Positions 24,487-33,824 of a DNA stretch of 64,000 nt are shown one piece after another (positions within the stretch are counted from its first letter, which is position 1; every line of letters begins with the position of its first letter). Location: contig NZ_PVTE01000007.1 in NCBI RefSeq assembly GCF_003002825.1, positions 248,001 to 312,000 of the forward strand, written 5' to 3'. The translations under genes were made by a program, and so were the position numbers. Source of the stretch: Spirosoma oryzae. GTDB taxonomy: Bacteria > Bacteroidota > Bacteroidia > Cytophagales > Spirosomataceae. The notes beneath the pieces were generated by a model, which searched no databases, was not told where the DNA came from, and saw only the letters and a list, made by a program, of their open reading frames with translations.

Positions 24487-25947
24487 ATGGCCATTCAGCA
24501 TTATAAGGTATTGCACGATTACGTTCAGGCCAACGAAACGGTGGTGGATGAGTATGATGATGTTGTACTACCGCTACTGGAAGGGGCGTTGCCGGCCGAT
24601 TTGACAGGTGTGCTGTACCGCAACGGAAACGGTCGGTTTGCGCATCAGGGGGTGTGGTACGATCATCTGTTCGACGGCGATGGTATGATTTCGCGTTTCG
24701 AATTCGACGGCCAACGGGTATGCTACCGCAACCGATACGTACGCACACGGGAGTTCCTGGAAGAGGAGAAAGCGGGTCGGATGCTGCACCGGAGTTTCGG
24801 GACGAACCTGCCGGGGGGCTTACTGAAAAATGCCTTCCGCATGCAGTTTAAAAACGCAGCCAATACCAGCGTTGTCAGTCATGGCGGGCATATGATGGCG
24901 CTTTGGGAAGGTGGCTGGCCCCACCGCATCGATCCGGCCACGCTCGACACCATCGACCGTTACGACTACGATGGCGTACTGAAAAACCAGTTCTCGTGGC
25001 TCGACAGTCAGATTATGCCGGAACTGCCGTTTTCGGCGCACCCCAAGATTCATTCCGACACGGGTGTGCTGTACAATTTCGGTACGGTGGCCGGTACGAA
25101 GCAACGGCTGGTACTGTACAAAGTCGATCCTGCCGGCAAGGCAATGATCGATCAGGTGATTGAGATGGACGATATGACCTTCTCACACGATTTTGTCGTC
25201 ACGCAAAGCGGTCATCGAATCCTGTTTCTGACGCCCGTTGCCTTCGATATGCCACGGGCGCTGCTTGGTCTGACTTCTCCGGCAGCTTCGATTCGGGTCG
25301 ACCGCGACAAGCCGACACTGGTCCTGGTTATCGACCCCGATGGCACAATTCACCGGCTGACGACCGACTTCTGCTTTGTCTTTCACTTTGTCAACGGCTA
25401 TCAGGAGCGCGACGGGACGCTTATTGTCGATGGACTGATGCTGGATTATTTCCCGGAATCGGAGTTGATGAAAGCGTACCTGAACGGCGACGTTGCCGAC
25501 GACGGTACGGGTGCCCGCTTCACCCGCTACGTGATCGACCTGGCTGGTAAGCGGGTAACACACAAACCACTGGCTGATTATGAGGGGGAATTACCCGAAG
25601 TTCATCCCGATCGGGTCGGTAAATCGTACCAGTACGCCTGGGGCATTGGTCGGCCGCTGAGCCATAGTCGCCCGTTGGCCGATCAGCTTGTCAAGATCGA
25701 CGTGACAACCGGACAAGGTATACATACCGGCGATGATCACACCCTGCCGAGTGAACCGATCGTTGTGCCTCGACCCGGAAGTACGGCGGAGGACGACGCG
25801 TGGCTGCTGTATTTACTGTTCGATGATCGAACGAGAACGACGGACCTGATTGTCGCCGATGCCGCCACGCTGACTACTACTGCCCGCCTGCGACTACCCC
25901 ACAACATTCCCCTCGGTTTTCACGGCATGTGGTTGCCGCAACTGTAG
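24487..25947 (+). CDS. Carotenoid oxygenase (RPE65/ACO family), probable retinal-forming enzyme
   Basis: Non-heme iron dioxygenase of 486 residues that cleaves a carotenoid or apocarotenoid double bond. The four iron-ligand His are recognisable: SAHPKIH, FSHDF, VFHFVNGY and the C-terminal GFHGMW. Other family signs are the propeller strand YRNGNGRF and the HLFDGDGMI motif. It lies 147 bases downstream of the rhodopsin gene on the same strand, suggesting that it supplies retinal, as the cyanobacterial apocarotenoid oxygenase can; many bacterial rhodopsin loci use Blh instead. The TAG stop codon is part of a GTAG repeat that starts there. Confidence 0.92.
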   Translation: MAIQHYKVLHDYVQANETVVDEYDDVVLPLLEGALPADLTGVLYRNGNGRFAHQGVWYDHLFDGDGMISRFEFDGQRVCYRNRYVRTREFLEEEKAGRMLHRSFGTNLPGGLLKNAFRMQFKNAANTSVVSHGGHMMALWEGGWPHRIDPATLDTIDRYDYDGVLKNQFSWLDSQIMPELPFSAHPKIHSDTGVLYNFGTVAGTKQRLVLYKVDPAGKAMIDQVIEMDDMTFSHDFVVTQSGHRILFLTPVAFDMPRALLGLTSPAASIRVDRDKPTLVLVIDPDGTIHRLTTDFCFVFHFVNGYQERDGTLIVDGLMLDYFPESELMKAYLNGDVADDGTGARFTRYVIDLAGKRVTHKPLADYEGELPEVHPDRVGKSYQYAWGIGRPLSHSRPLADQLVKIDVTTGQGIHTGDDHTLPSEPIVVPRPGSTAEDDAWLLYLLFDDRTRTTDLIVADAATLTTTARLRLPHNIPLGFHGMWLPQL

Positions 25948-26059
25948 AGACGCGACCCCTCGCGTCTCATTACCCGGATGGCTTCGTCTACATTATAGTT
26001 TGGCTGACACGGCATGTGATTGCTGACGCGTGCTGAGACGCAAAGTATTGCGTCTCTAC
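25944..26059. repeat. REPIN-like element of GTAG-GAGACGC type
   Basis: Starts with GTAG followed by a hairpin (AGACGCGA and TCGCGTCT around a CCCC loop) and ends with a second hairpin (GAGACGCAA and TTGCGTCTC) followed by CTAC, the mirror image of the start. The direct word ATTACCCGGATGG follows the first hairpin and ATTAACCGGATGG the second. The initial GTAG provides the TAG stop of the carotenoid oxygenase gene. Confidence 0.8.
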
Positions 26060-26136
26060 ATTAACCGGATGGTTTTTTACTGTGATAGCCCTGCTGGTTC
26101 GTTGGCTGAAACGGCAGGGTTCCCCTGAAAAATTGC

Positions 26137-26144
26137 TATATTTG
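26137..26144 (+). promoter_or_regulatory. Probable -7 element (TATATTTG) of mutS
   Basis: Exact TAnnTTTG match 25 bases before the GTG start of mutS; a TTG at the usual -33 spacing is not obvious. Confidence 0.45.
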
Positions 26145-26169
26145 TCTAGATCAGCCTACGATAAATTTA

Positions 26170-28830
26170 GTGAAAACAGCCGCTCCAACTAAGTCATCCG
26201 CGAAGAAAAACGAAACGCCCCTCAACCGCCAATACAACCAGATCAAGGCTAAATATCCGGGAGCGCTGCTGCTCTTTCGCGTTGGTGATTTCTACGAAAC
26301 GTTCGGTGAAGATGCCGTGCGGGCCAGTAAAATTCTGGGCATTACGCTCACCAAACGCAACAACGGCGGGTCCAACGAAGAACTGGCTGGTTTCCCGCAT
26401 CACTCCCTCGATACACACCTGCCCAAGCTCGTTCGGGCTGGCGAACGCGTCGCCATCTGCGATCAGCTCGAAGACCCGGCGCTGGCCAAAGGAATCGTCC
26501 GGCGGGGCGTTACGGAACTGGTGACGCCCGGCGTTTCCTACAACGATAACGTACTCGACACCCGGCGCAACAACTATCTGGCCGCCATTCAGTTCGGCAA
26601 GGGCGAGGATGAGTTTGGGGTGTCGTTTCTGGATATATCGACGGGTGAATTTCTGGCGTCGCAGGGCAATGCCGCTTACGTCGATAAACTGCTACAGAGC
26701 TTCAACCCGTCGGAGGTATTGTACTGCAAGCGCAACCGGCAGGAGTTTGGGGCGCTCTTCGGCGACAAGTTTCACACGTATACGCTCGAAGACTGGGCGT
26801 TCACCTACGACTTCGGCTATAACTTTCTGCGGCAGCATTTCCAGACGACCTCGCTCAAGGGGTTTGGCATCGAAGGGTTGCCCGATGGCATCATCGCGGC
26901 TGGCGTAATTCTGCACTACCTCAACGAGACCGAGCACAAAGACCTGCAGCACATTACGCGTATTACGCGGCTGGAGGAAGACCGCTACGTCTGGCTCGAT
27001 CGCTTTACGATTCGTAACCTCGAACTGACCGTCGCGCAGCAGGAGGGGGGCGTCCCGCTGATTCAGATTCTCGATCAGACCGTGACGCCGATGGGTGCGC
27101 GGCTGCTGCGGAAGTGGCTCAACCTGCCGCTTAAAGAAAAAGCCCTGATCGATGAGCGGTTGAACATGGTCGATCTGCTGGTACAGGACCTTGATCTGGC
27201 CGACACCATGATGAACCACCTCCGGCAGATTGGTGATCTGGAACGGCTGGTCTCGAAAGTAGCGGTCCGTCGTATCAATCCGCGCGAACTGGTGCAGCTC
27301 AAGCGGTCGTTGCAGCACGTACTGCCGATCAAGGAAATGCTGATCACGGCGTTGAGTCAGCCCGACGCACCGGATCGCAACCCGGGGTCCCTGAAAAAGT
27401 ACGCCGATCAGCTCAACCCCGTCGCGTTTCTGCTCGATCGCATCGAAGCAGAGCTACGCGAAGATCCGCCGACGCTGTCGAATCAGGGGGGGATGATAAA
27501 GCCCGGTATCAATGCGGAACTCGATGAACTGACGGCCATTGCCTACACCGGTAAAGACTACCTCGTGCAGTTGCAGGAGCGCGAAATTGAACGGACGGGG
27601 ATTACGTCGCTCAAGGTGTCGTACAACAAAGTGTTTGGCTACTACCTCGAAGTAACGCACGCGCACAAAAATCGCGTTCCTGACGACTGGATTCGGAAGC
27701 AGACGCTGGTAAACGCTGAACGCTACGTCACGCCCGAACTCAAGGAATACGAAGAGAAGATTCTGAACGCTGAAGAGCAGATTTTCCAGATTGAAGCGCG
27801 CATGTTCGGCGAACTGGTGCTGGCGGCTGGGGAATATGTCGGGGCTATCCAGCAGAACGCCCGCGTCCTGTCGGTGCTCGACGTCCTGTCGTCGTTTGCG
27901 CGGGTCGCGGTGAAGGACAAATACGTTCGGCCGGAAATCAACGAGAGCAAGGCGCTGAAGATCAAAGACGGCCGTCACCCGGTGATCGAGCAGCAACTGC
28001 CCCCCGGTGAGCCGTATATTCCGAATGACATTTACCTCGACGACGAAACCCAGCAGATCATCATCATCACGGGGCCGAACATGGCGGGGAAATCGGCGTT
28101 GTTGCGACAGACGGCTTTGATTGTACTGATGGCGCAGTCGGGTAGTTTCGTGCCGGCCTCGTCGGCGGCAATCGGTTTGGTCGACAAGATTTTTACGCGG
28201 GTCGGGGCCAGTGATAACCTGTCGCGGGGGGAGAGCACGTTTATGGTCGAGATGACCGAGACCGCCAGTATTCTGAACAACCTGAGCGAGCGGAGCCTGG
28301 TGCTGATGGATGAGATCGGGCGCGGAACAAGTACCTACGACGGCGTATCGATTGCGTGGGCGATCACGGAATACCTGCACAACAAAACCGATTGCCGCCC
28401 CAAAACGCTGTTCGCTACGCACTATCACGAACTGAACGACCTCGCCAACGATAACGAGCGTATCCGCAATTTCAACGTCGCCGTAAAAGAGGTTGGCAAC
28501 AAAGTAATCTTCCTGCGCAAGCTGAAAGAAGGTGGTTCGGAACACAGCTTCGGCATTCACGTCGCGCAGATGGCGGGTATGCCCGCGCAGATCGTGAGCC
28601 GGGCCAGTGAGATTCTGAAGCAGCTCGAATCATCGAACCGGACGGAGCAGAATCGGGAATCGATCCACAACGCTGTGCCGCAGGAGCGGGAACTGGCACT
28701 GAAAATATTCGAAGCGGGCGACCCCAAGGCCGAGTTGATCAAGGAAAAACTCCGCGCCATCGACGTCAACCGGCTGACACCCATCGAAGCCTTGTTGAAA
28801 CTCAACGAACTGCTTAAGCTGGTCGATTAA
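26170..28830 (+). CDS. mutS: DNA mismatch repair protein MutS
   Basis: Mismatch-recognition ATPase of 886 residues, starting at GTG. The mismatch-binding motif is intact: FRVGDFYETFGEDA, with the Phe-x-Glu (FYE) that wedges into mispairs. The connector, lever and clamp domains follow. The ATPase domain has Walker A GPNMAGKSALLRQ (about 634), Walker B LVLMDEIGRGTSTYDG and the FATHYHEL loop, and a C-terminal helical region. Full-length MutS1, not MutS2. The basic leader (KTAAPTKSSAKKNE) before the first domain is common in Bacteroidota. It is a single-gene unit closed by a strong terminator. Confidence 0.98.
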   Translation: MKTAAPTKSSAKKNETPLNRQYNQIKAKYPGALLLFRVGDFYETFGEDAVRASKILGITLTKRNNGGSNEELAGFPHHSLDTHLPKLVRAGERVAICDQLEDPALAKGIVRRGVTELVTPGVSYNDNVLDTRRNNYLAAIQFGKGEDEFGVSFLDISTGEFLASQGNAAYVDKLLQSFNPSEVLYCKRNRQEFGALFGDKFHTYTLEDWAFTYDFGYNFLRQHFQTTSLKGFGIEGLPDGIIAAGVILHYLNETEHKDLQHITRITRLEEDRYVWLDRFTIRNLELTVAQQEGGVPLIQILDQTVTPMGARLLRKWLNLPLKEKALIDERLNMVDLLVQDLDLADTMMNHLRQIGDLERLVSKVAVRRINPRELVQLKRSLQHVLPIKEMLITALSQPDAPDRNPGSLKKYADQLNPVAFLLDRIEAELREDPPTLSNQGGMIKPGINAELDELTAIAYTGKDYLVQLQEREIERTGITSLKVSYNKVFGYYLEVTHAHKNRVPDDWIRKQTLVNAERYVTPELKEYEEKILNAEEQIFQIEARMFGELVLAAGEYVGAIQQNARVLSVLDVLSSFARVAVKDKYVRPEINESKALKIKDGRHPVIEQQLPPGEPYIPNDIYLDDETQQIIIITGPNMAGKSALLRQTALIVLMAQSGSFVPASSAAIGLVDKIFTRVGASDNLSRGESTFMVEMTETASILNNLSERSLVLMDEIGRGTSTYDGVSIAWAITEYLHNKTDCRPKTLFATHYHELNDLANDNERIRNFNVAVKEVGNKVIFLRKLKEGGSEHSFGIHVAQMAGMPAQIVSRASEILKQLESSNRTEQNRESIHNAVPQERELALKIFEAGDPKAELIKEKLRAIDVNRLTPIEALLKLNELLKLVD

Positions 28831-28833
28831 TAG

Positions 28834-28896
28834 AAAATAAGTTGCCCCTGCTACTAGCTTCAGACAGAATCGGTAGCAGGGGTAACTTATTTTTTG
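28834..28896 (+). terminator. Rho-independent terminator of mutS
   Basis: Stem of 28834-28854 with 28873-28893 (21 bp, one mismatch) and an 18-base loop followed by T run; starts just after the stop codon. Confidence 0.9.
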
Positions 28897-28973
28897 TCGT
28901 TTAACAAATCCGTCGAAATTATGCCTACCGTTGGCGTTGAAAATACCATAGCGGGAGCGGGTTGGGGGTGGGG

Positions 28974-29127
28974 CAGGGCTGTTAAGTTCTAGCCTGTTTA
29001 CCCCCCAGCCCCCTAAAGGGGGAGTAGTTTGCTTGCAAATTTCACCCCCTTCAGGGGGGCGGGGGGTATGGTTAGCCGAAGGAAATTTGGCTTCTGGTAG
29101 TATCAAATCAAGAACTTAACAACCCTG
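28974..29127. repeat. MITE-like palindromic element with CCCCCAGCCCCC core
   Basis: Terminal arms 28974-28990 and 29111-29127 are complementary at 16 of 17 positions. Between them lie G/C-rich palindromic blocks (ACCCCCCAGCCCCC ... GGGGG and CACCCCCTT ... GGGGGGCGGGGGG). The whole 28831-29253 gap otherwise has only the mutS terminator and no recognisable gene; G-rich words (GGTTGGGGG) recur on both sides of the element. Confidence 0.75.
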
Positions 29128-29253
29128 CGGGTTGGGGGTTGGGACTTCGTAGCTGGGTTGGCGGGAGTGTCGGATGCCAGTTTGATCGTTGAATGGGTTG
29201 TAATTCTGTGACAGCGTAAGACTGGTATCTGCGGGCTAGTAGCTAGATGAGGT

Positions 29254-30627
29254 ATGCCCTGTCGTTTTCAGTCTTTATTGGTTGTGACAACATCTACTAC
29301 GTATTCTCTTCTGCTGCTGACCGCCAGTATTGGCTTCATCATCTGGCTAACCGCGTACAAGCGAGTTAATGCCTTTTTCGCGTTGCTACTAGCCGCACTG
29401 GGTGTTGGTTTACTGAGTGGCCAACCGCTGGACAGTATCGCTGGTACGCTGAAAACTGGCTTTGGTCACACGATGGAGAAAATCGGGCTGCTGATTATCC
29501 TTGGTACTACGCTGGGCGTTATCTTGGAGCGGACCGGCGCTACGCTGAGCATGGCCAACCGCATACTGCGGCTGGTCGATGAACGCAACGCCCCGCTAGC
29601 CATCGCCCTGACGGGGTTTGTCATCGGCTTTCCAATCTTCTGCGACAGTGGGTTCATTATTCTGAGTGGGCTGAATCAGTCGCTGGTGCGCAAAACGCGG
29701 ATGCCCATGCCGGTTATGGCCGCTGCGCTGGCAACGTCGCTGTATGCCGTACACTGTCTGGTGCCGCCCCATCCGGGGATTACAGCAGCACTCGGTACCA
29801 TGGGGGGAGATGTCGGTATGGTCATGCTGGTCGGGCTGGGACTCGCTATTCCGGCAACGGCCGTTGGCTACGGCTGGAGTATCTGGCGAGGAAAGATCGT
29901 TTCGTACGACCAGCCCGATGCTGCGGCAGAACCGGTAGTCGATGAGCAGCTACCCTCGGCGGGTCTGTCGTTTCTACCGGTCGTTTTGCCAATCATGTTG
30001 ATTGCTGGTAAATCGCTGGCGCTGCTTACAATCTCAGCGCAACAAGCCACTGAACAGCTGGGGTGGCGACTACTTATTTTCGTCGGCGAACCCGTCGTTG
30101 CCCTGGGGGTGGGGATCATTGCGTCGTTGCTGCTCATTCAGTCCCGACACCGCAGCGAACTGACAAACTGGCTGACCGAGGGTGTCGACAAGGCCGGGAT
30201 GATTATCGCGATTATCGCCGGGGGCGGTATGTTCGGCGAAATGTTGCAGGTGACTGGTATCGGCAAAAGTCTCGGCGATGCCCTGAACGGTCTACCGCTT
30301 GGTATTTTCTTTCCGTTTCTGATCGCTGCTTTATTAAAAACGGCGCAAGGTTCCTCGACGGTGGCGGTTATCACGGCGGCTTCGCTGGTAACGCCACTGC
30401 TTGCCAGTCTGGGCCTGCAATCGCCGATGGGCGTCACGCTGGCGGTGTTGAGTATGGGGGCCGGGAGTATGGTTGTCAGCCACGCCAACGACGCGTATTT
30501 CTGGGTAATCAGCCGCTTTTCTGACCTGCCGACAGCCACCATGTTTCGCGTCTACAGCCTGGCTACCATCGCTATGGGAATCGTTGTACAACTACTGATC
30601 TGGGCGCTGTTTTTAGCCCTTAAATAA
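29254..30627 (+). CDS. GntP-family gluconate/organic acid:H+ symporter
   Basis: Inner-membrane symporter of 457 residues with 12 or more hydrophobic segments. Family signs: LNAF-like RVNAFFALLLAALGVGL, GFGHTMEKIGLLIILGTTLGVILERTGA, the conserved FPIFCDSGFIIL loop, LVPPHPGI, GGGMFGEMLQVTGIG, LLKTAQGSSTVAVITAA and SHANDAYFWVISRF. These match GntT/GntP/IdnT gluconate permeases. No gluconate kinase adjoins it, so the acid carried (gluconate, idonate, or another sugar acid) is inferred from family only. The start could also be a GTG slightly downstream of the ATG. Confidence 0.93.
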   Translation: MPCRFQSLLVVTTSTTYSLLLLTASIGFIIWLTAYKRVNAFFALLLAALGVGLLSGQPLDSIAGTLKTGFGHTMEKIGLLIILGTTLGVILERTGATLSMANRILRLVDERNAPLAIALTGFVIGFPIFCDSGFIILSGLNQSLVRKTRMPMPVMAAALATSLYAVHCLVPPHPGITAALGTMGGDVGMVMLVGLGLAIPATAVGYGWSIWRGKIVSYDQPDAAAEPVVDEQLPSAGLSFLPVVLPIMLIAGKSLALLTISAQQATEQLGWRLLIFVGEPVVALGVGIIASLLLIQSRHRSELTNWLTEGVDKAGMIIAIIAGGGMFGEMLQVTGIGKSLGDALNGLPLGIFFPFLIAALLKTAQGSSTVAVITAASLVTPLLASLGLQSPMGVTLAVLSMGAGSMVVSHANDAYFWVISRFSDLPTATMFRVYSLATIAMGIVVQLLIWALFLALK

Positions 30628-30730
30628 GTGGCAAAAACGTTGCAGAAATGGCTAAAAATGGCGATATTCAAGGGTAATTAACCAGGTTCACACCCGCAGC
30701 CAGCCTGTACATACAACACATAAACAACAA

Positions 30731-31231
30731 ATGGAATTGAACGTATTGAACGCTCCGCTGACGGCCCACGAGATCGAATGGCGGGTACAAAGCCAGACCA
30801 AAGATGGCCAGAAAATCATCGTCGTGCCGTACATCACCAACCGGTGTGTGATGCAGCGTTTCGACGAGCAGTTTGGCTGGTCGGGCTGGAACAATGAGAT
30901 CAAGGAGATCGACGGGGGCTTTCTGTGTACCATCACCGTCATGCTCCCCGATGGTAGTGCCGTAAGTAAAACCGATGGTGCCAGCCGCACGGGTATTGAG
31001 CCGGTCAAAGGGGGTATTTCGGATGCGATGAAACGCTGCGCCGTGCAGTTCGGACTGGGCCGGGCGCTGTATGATTTTCCGAAAGTGTTCGTCGAAACGA
31101 CGGATAAATACATTCCCAGCTGGGCGGTCCCGCTGCTCGACGCCATGGTCGCGAAGATTAACGCCGGCGGTGCCGTCCGCGATGTCGTCGTGCTCAAACC
31201 CGAACACGCCAAGCCTGCGCGAGTCGCGTGA
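30731..31231 (+). CDS. Rad52/Rad22-like single-strand annealing protein
   Basis: Protein of 166 residues covering the Rad52-type DNA-binding domain. Key stretches: NAPLTAHEIEWRVQSQ, PYITNRCVMQRFDEQFGWSGWNNEI, and the family hallmark DGASRTGIEPVKGGISDAMKRCAVQFGLGRALYDFPKVFVE. Such proteins anneal complementary single strands in recombination and are often phage-encoded (Redbeta/Rad52 superfamily). Here the neighbours are an ordinary permease and a peptidase, with no phage genes, so it seems a chromosomal repair gene. Own transcription unit, ending in a bidirectional terminator. Confidence 0.9.
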   Translation: MELNVLNAPLTAHEIEWRVQSQTKDGQKIIVVPYITNRCVMQRFDEQFGWSGWNNEIKEIDGGFLCTITVMLPDGSAVSKTDGASRTGIEPVKGGISDAMKRCAVQFGLGRALYDFPKVFVETTDKYIPSWAVPLLDAMVAKINAGGAVRDVVVLKPEHAKPARVA

Positions 31232-31271
31232 AACAACGTAAGCTGTAAACAGCCAGCTGTCTTAAAAAGAC

Positions 31272-31302
31272 AAAAAGCGTCCCGGCTCCGGGACGCTTTT
31301 TT
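31272..31302. terminator. Bidirectional terminator
   Basis: A 14-bp perfect stem (31272-31285 with 31288-31301) with A run on the left and T run on the right, between the convergent Rad52-like and M28 peptidase genes. Confidence 0.92.
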
Positions 31303-31320
31303 AGTAGATAAACCAATCGG

Positions 31321-33519
31321 CTATTTCCCACTACCCAGCGCGGCCGGTACGCTGCCCATGCCCTGCGACAAAGTCTGAAGTTTCTCCGACAGTGATGTGA
31401 TTGCCTTTTTATACTGTGCTTCGATAGCGGGCAGGTTCGCTGTTGATTTCAGCGATGCTTCGTAGAGCAGACCGGGCAGCATCCACGATGCGTACCCACT
31501 GTTCGGGTCCGACGAAGCATAGAGCGATTTATACCAGCCCCCGAAGGCGTTGCCCTTAGGGTCGATAAACGAGCGTTCCAGCATCCGTAGCTCGCGATTC
31601 AGCGCCACCAGTTTGTCGGTGCGGCCTGCCTTGAGATACTGCTGCCGGGCGGCTTCGGCTGCATCGGCGTTACGGCTTAACTCGGTAACAGCGTCGAGCA
31701 GGGGCTTGATCGAGTAGGTGGGCGCGTAGGCCTGAATGGCTTTCTCGGCGGCCTTCAGATGAACGGCTAGATCGGCCGGGTACCGTTTGACGTCGTAGGG
31801 TACCAGATCAGCGTTGGCCAGTCGCAGCGTCATCGTTCCGACAACCTGCTCCATCATCGGACCCATCTTGTAGGTTGGATCGGCGAACTTGTCGTAGAAA
31901 AACAGATCGTCGTACTGCGAGTGGTACAGCGTGGGGCCTTCCATTCCGGCGCTCAACGACGGAATGCCGATGTGCATGTATGGCGCAATATGGTCGGAAC
32001 CACCGCCGAGGTTACCGATCGTCGGTTCACCATCGCCCACCGCCGGGGCCGACGAACCCGTTACACGCGTCGGGTTACCAGCGGCCCGGTTGCCCATCCA
32101 GTGCTGATACACCGTTTTGTTGGAATCGGGGTATTGTACGGCCTGCGTCGCTTCGATAATCAGCTTTTTCATACTCGGTGATGCACTCGCACCGAACGTC
32201 CGACCCGACACGGCCGCGTCGTAATTCATATACGCCACTGCCTTCTGCGTCAGCTCGTCGCGGAACTGCTCGCTCCATTCGGCTGAGCCGATCACGCCCG
32301 GCTCTTCGGCATCCCAATGGCAGACTTTGATCGTCCGGCGGGGTTTCTGCCCGGCCTTGGCCATTTTGCCCAGCGACTCGGTCATACTCAGTAGCATGGC
32401 GGTGCCGGAGTTGGGGTCAGTCGCGCCGTATGACCAGGCGTCGTAGTGGCACCCGGCAATGATCCATTCGTCCGGAAATTCGGTACCGGTCAGCGTGCCG
32501 ACAACCTGATAGATGCGCTGAATCGCTTTTTCCTGCTTGACCATCAGTCGCACTTTTAGGGTCGGCCCACCTTCAAGCCGGTAGGTGAAGGGAAGACCAC
32601 CCTGCCAGCCGTTGGGTACGGGACGGGCACCCGCCATGCGTTTCAGTATCTCGGTGGCCGACCCATACGGCAATGGGGTCACCGGAATCGTGTGCAGCCC
32701 GACGGCTTGCTGATCGAGTCGTTTGGGGGTGTTTTTCGCGTCCAGGGGCAGTGCTGCTTCGCCGGGCGTGAGCGGATCGCCGGTGTAGGGCGTGGTTAGC
32801 AACGAACCGCGCTGAATGATACTTTCCGAGTAATACGGTCCCTCGGGAAAAGTCAGCCCGCGCATGTAGCCGGAATCCGACGGATCGGTGAAGATGATGA
32901 CGCCCGCAGCACCGGCTGCCTGCGCAAACTGCGCTTTGTAACCCCGGAAGTTACCACCGTAGCGCGCCAGTACGATCTTGTCCTTGACCGATATGCCCAT
33001 CGCCTTCAACTGCTCGAAATCCTCCTTACGTCCGTAGTTGGCGTAGACGACTTCGCGCGTTACGTCGCCCGACCCCGACCAGGCATTATAGCCGGGCGTC
33101 AGGCGCGGGTCACTGGCGTATTTGTCCTGCGTGAAGATGAACTCCTTGATGTTGAGGGGTTGCCGGATGGGCTCGACCAGTTCGACGGCAATCTCACCGG
33201 GACCCTTTGGCAGCAGCACATCGTGCGGATAGATGTCGACCTGCCAGCCCGCCTTGCGCATGGTTTCGGCGATGTAGTCGCGGACCTGTTCATTCTCTTT
33301 CGAGCCCGTAATGTGCGGTACGCTACTCAGCTTTTCCAGGTGATTTTTAAACGCAGTCGACGATTGTTTTGCTTTAAAATCGGCCTCGATTTTGTACTGA
33401 TCGGCCTGTCGGGCCGGTACGAAGCCGGACAAAGACTGCTGCGCGAACGATGAGGATAGATTGACAATCAGCGCACTAATGGCTATTGCGCATTTACTGA
33501 TCATGTACGGTTGCTTCAT
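31321..33519 (-). CDS. M28 metallopeptidase, glutamate carboxypeptidase II-like
   Basis: Exported zinc peptidase of 732 residues with a signal peptide (cleavage near SSSFAQ). The architecture is that of GCPII/NAALADase and transferrin-receptor proteins: a PA domain inserted in the N-terminal half (about 130-290, KDKIVLARYGGNFRGYKA), the M28 catalytic domain with both zinc sites (His in GCHYDAW, Asp in GATDPNSGTA, Glu-Glu in WDAEEPGVIGS, Asp in NYDAAVSG, His in YHSQYDD), and a C-terminal helical dimerisation domain. Likely trims peptides in the periplasm or outside the cell; a glutamate preference cannot be read from the sequence. Confidence 0.93.
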   Translation of the reverse strand: MKQPYMISKCAIAISALIVNLSSSFAQQSLSGFVPARQADQYKIEADFKAKQSSTAFKNHLEKLSSVPHITGSKENEQVRDYIAETMRKAGWQVDIYPHDVLLPKGPGEIAVELVEPIRQPLNIKEFIFTQDKYASDPRLTPGYNAWSGSGDVTREVVYANYGRKEDFEQLKAMGISVKDKIVLARYGGNFRGYKAQFAQAAGAAGVIIFTDPSDSGYMRGLTFPEGPYYSESIIQRGSLLTTPYTGDPLTPGEAALPLDAKNTPKRLDQQAVGLHTIPVTPLPYGSATEILKRMAGARPVPNGWQGGLPFTYRLEGGPTLKVRLMVKQEKAIQRIYQVVGTLTGTEFPDEWIIAGCHYDAWSYGATDPNSGTAMLLSMTESLGKMAKAGQKPRRTIKVCHWDAEEPGVIGSAEWSEQFRDELTQKAVAYMNYDAAVSGRTFGASASPSMKKLIIEATQAVQYPDSNKTVYQHWMGNRAAGNPTRVTGSSAPAVGDGEPTIGNLGGGSDHIAPYMHIGIPSLSAGMEGPTLYHSQYDDLFFYDKFADPTYKMGPMMEQVVGTMTLRLANADLVPYDVKRYPADLAVHLKAAEKAIQAYAPTYSIKPLLDAVTELSRNADAAEAARQQYLKAGRTDKLVALNRELRMLERSFIDPKGNAFGGWYKSLYASSDPNSGYASWMLPGLLYEASLKSTANLPAIEAQYKKAITSLSEKLQTLSQGMGSVPAALGSGK

Positions 33520-33650
33520 ATATATTTGGTTAACATAGATTAAAAAATTACGACCTTGCCCAATTTATGTAAAAACCGGAATAATATTTGGTAGTGGTAC
33601 GTTTAATAAATAAAAGTCTACGCAGGTTTTCTATTTGCTTAGACATTATT

Positions 33651-33682
33651 CCGACGAAATTGGACTATTGCTATTTCGTCGG
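33651..33682. other. Hairpin in the 305-base gap before the beta-helix gene
   Basis: A 10-bp perfect stem (33651-33660 with 33673-33682) with 12-base loop. The rest of the 33520-33824 gap shows AT-rich sequence near the peptidase gene and no other structure or gene that I could recognise. Confidence 0.5.
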
Positions 33683-33824
33683 CCCTACGTCCACACGACT
33701 GCTTGCTAGGGGTTACTACTCAGTCCCCGCTACGTGCGTTTCGCTATCCCACTGACCCGCTGTGACTACTGCCCGGCTACTGAAAGCTGAGGAGATTTCT
33801 TTTTAGTACCTATTCCGTTTACTT

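Noticed and set aside
30731-31231. Prophage remnant around the Rad52-like gene
   Set aside because: No integrase, terminase, portal, tail or lysis genes nearby and no change in coding style.
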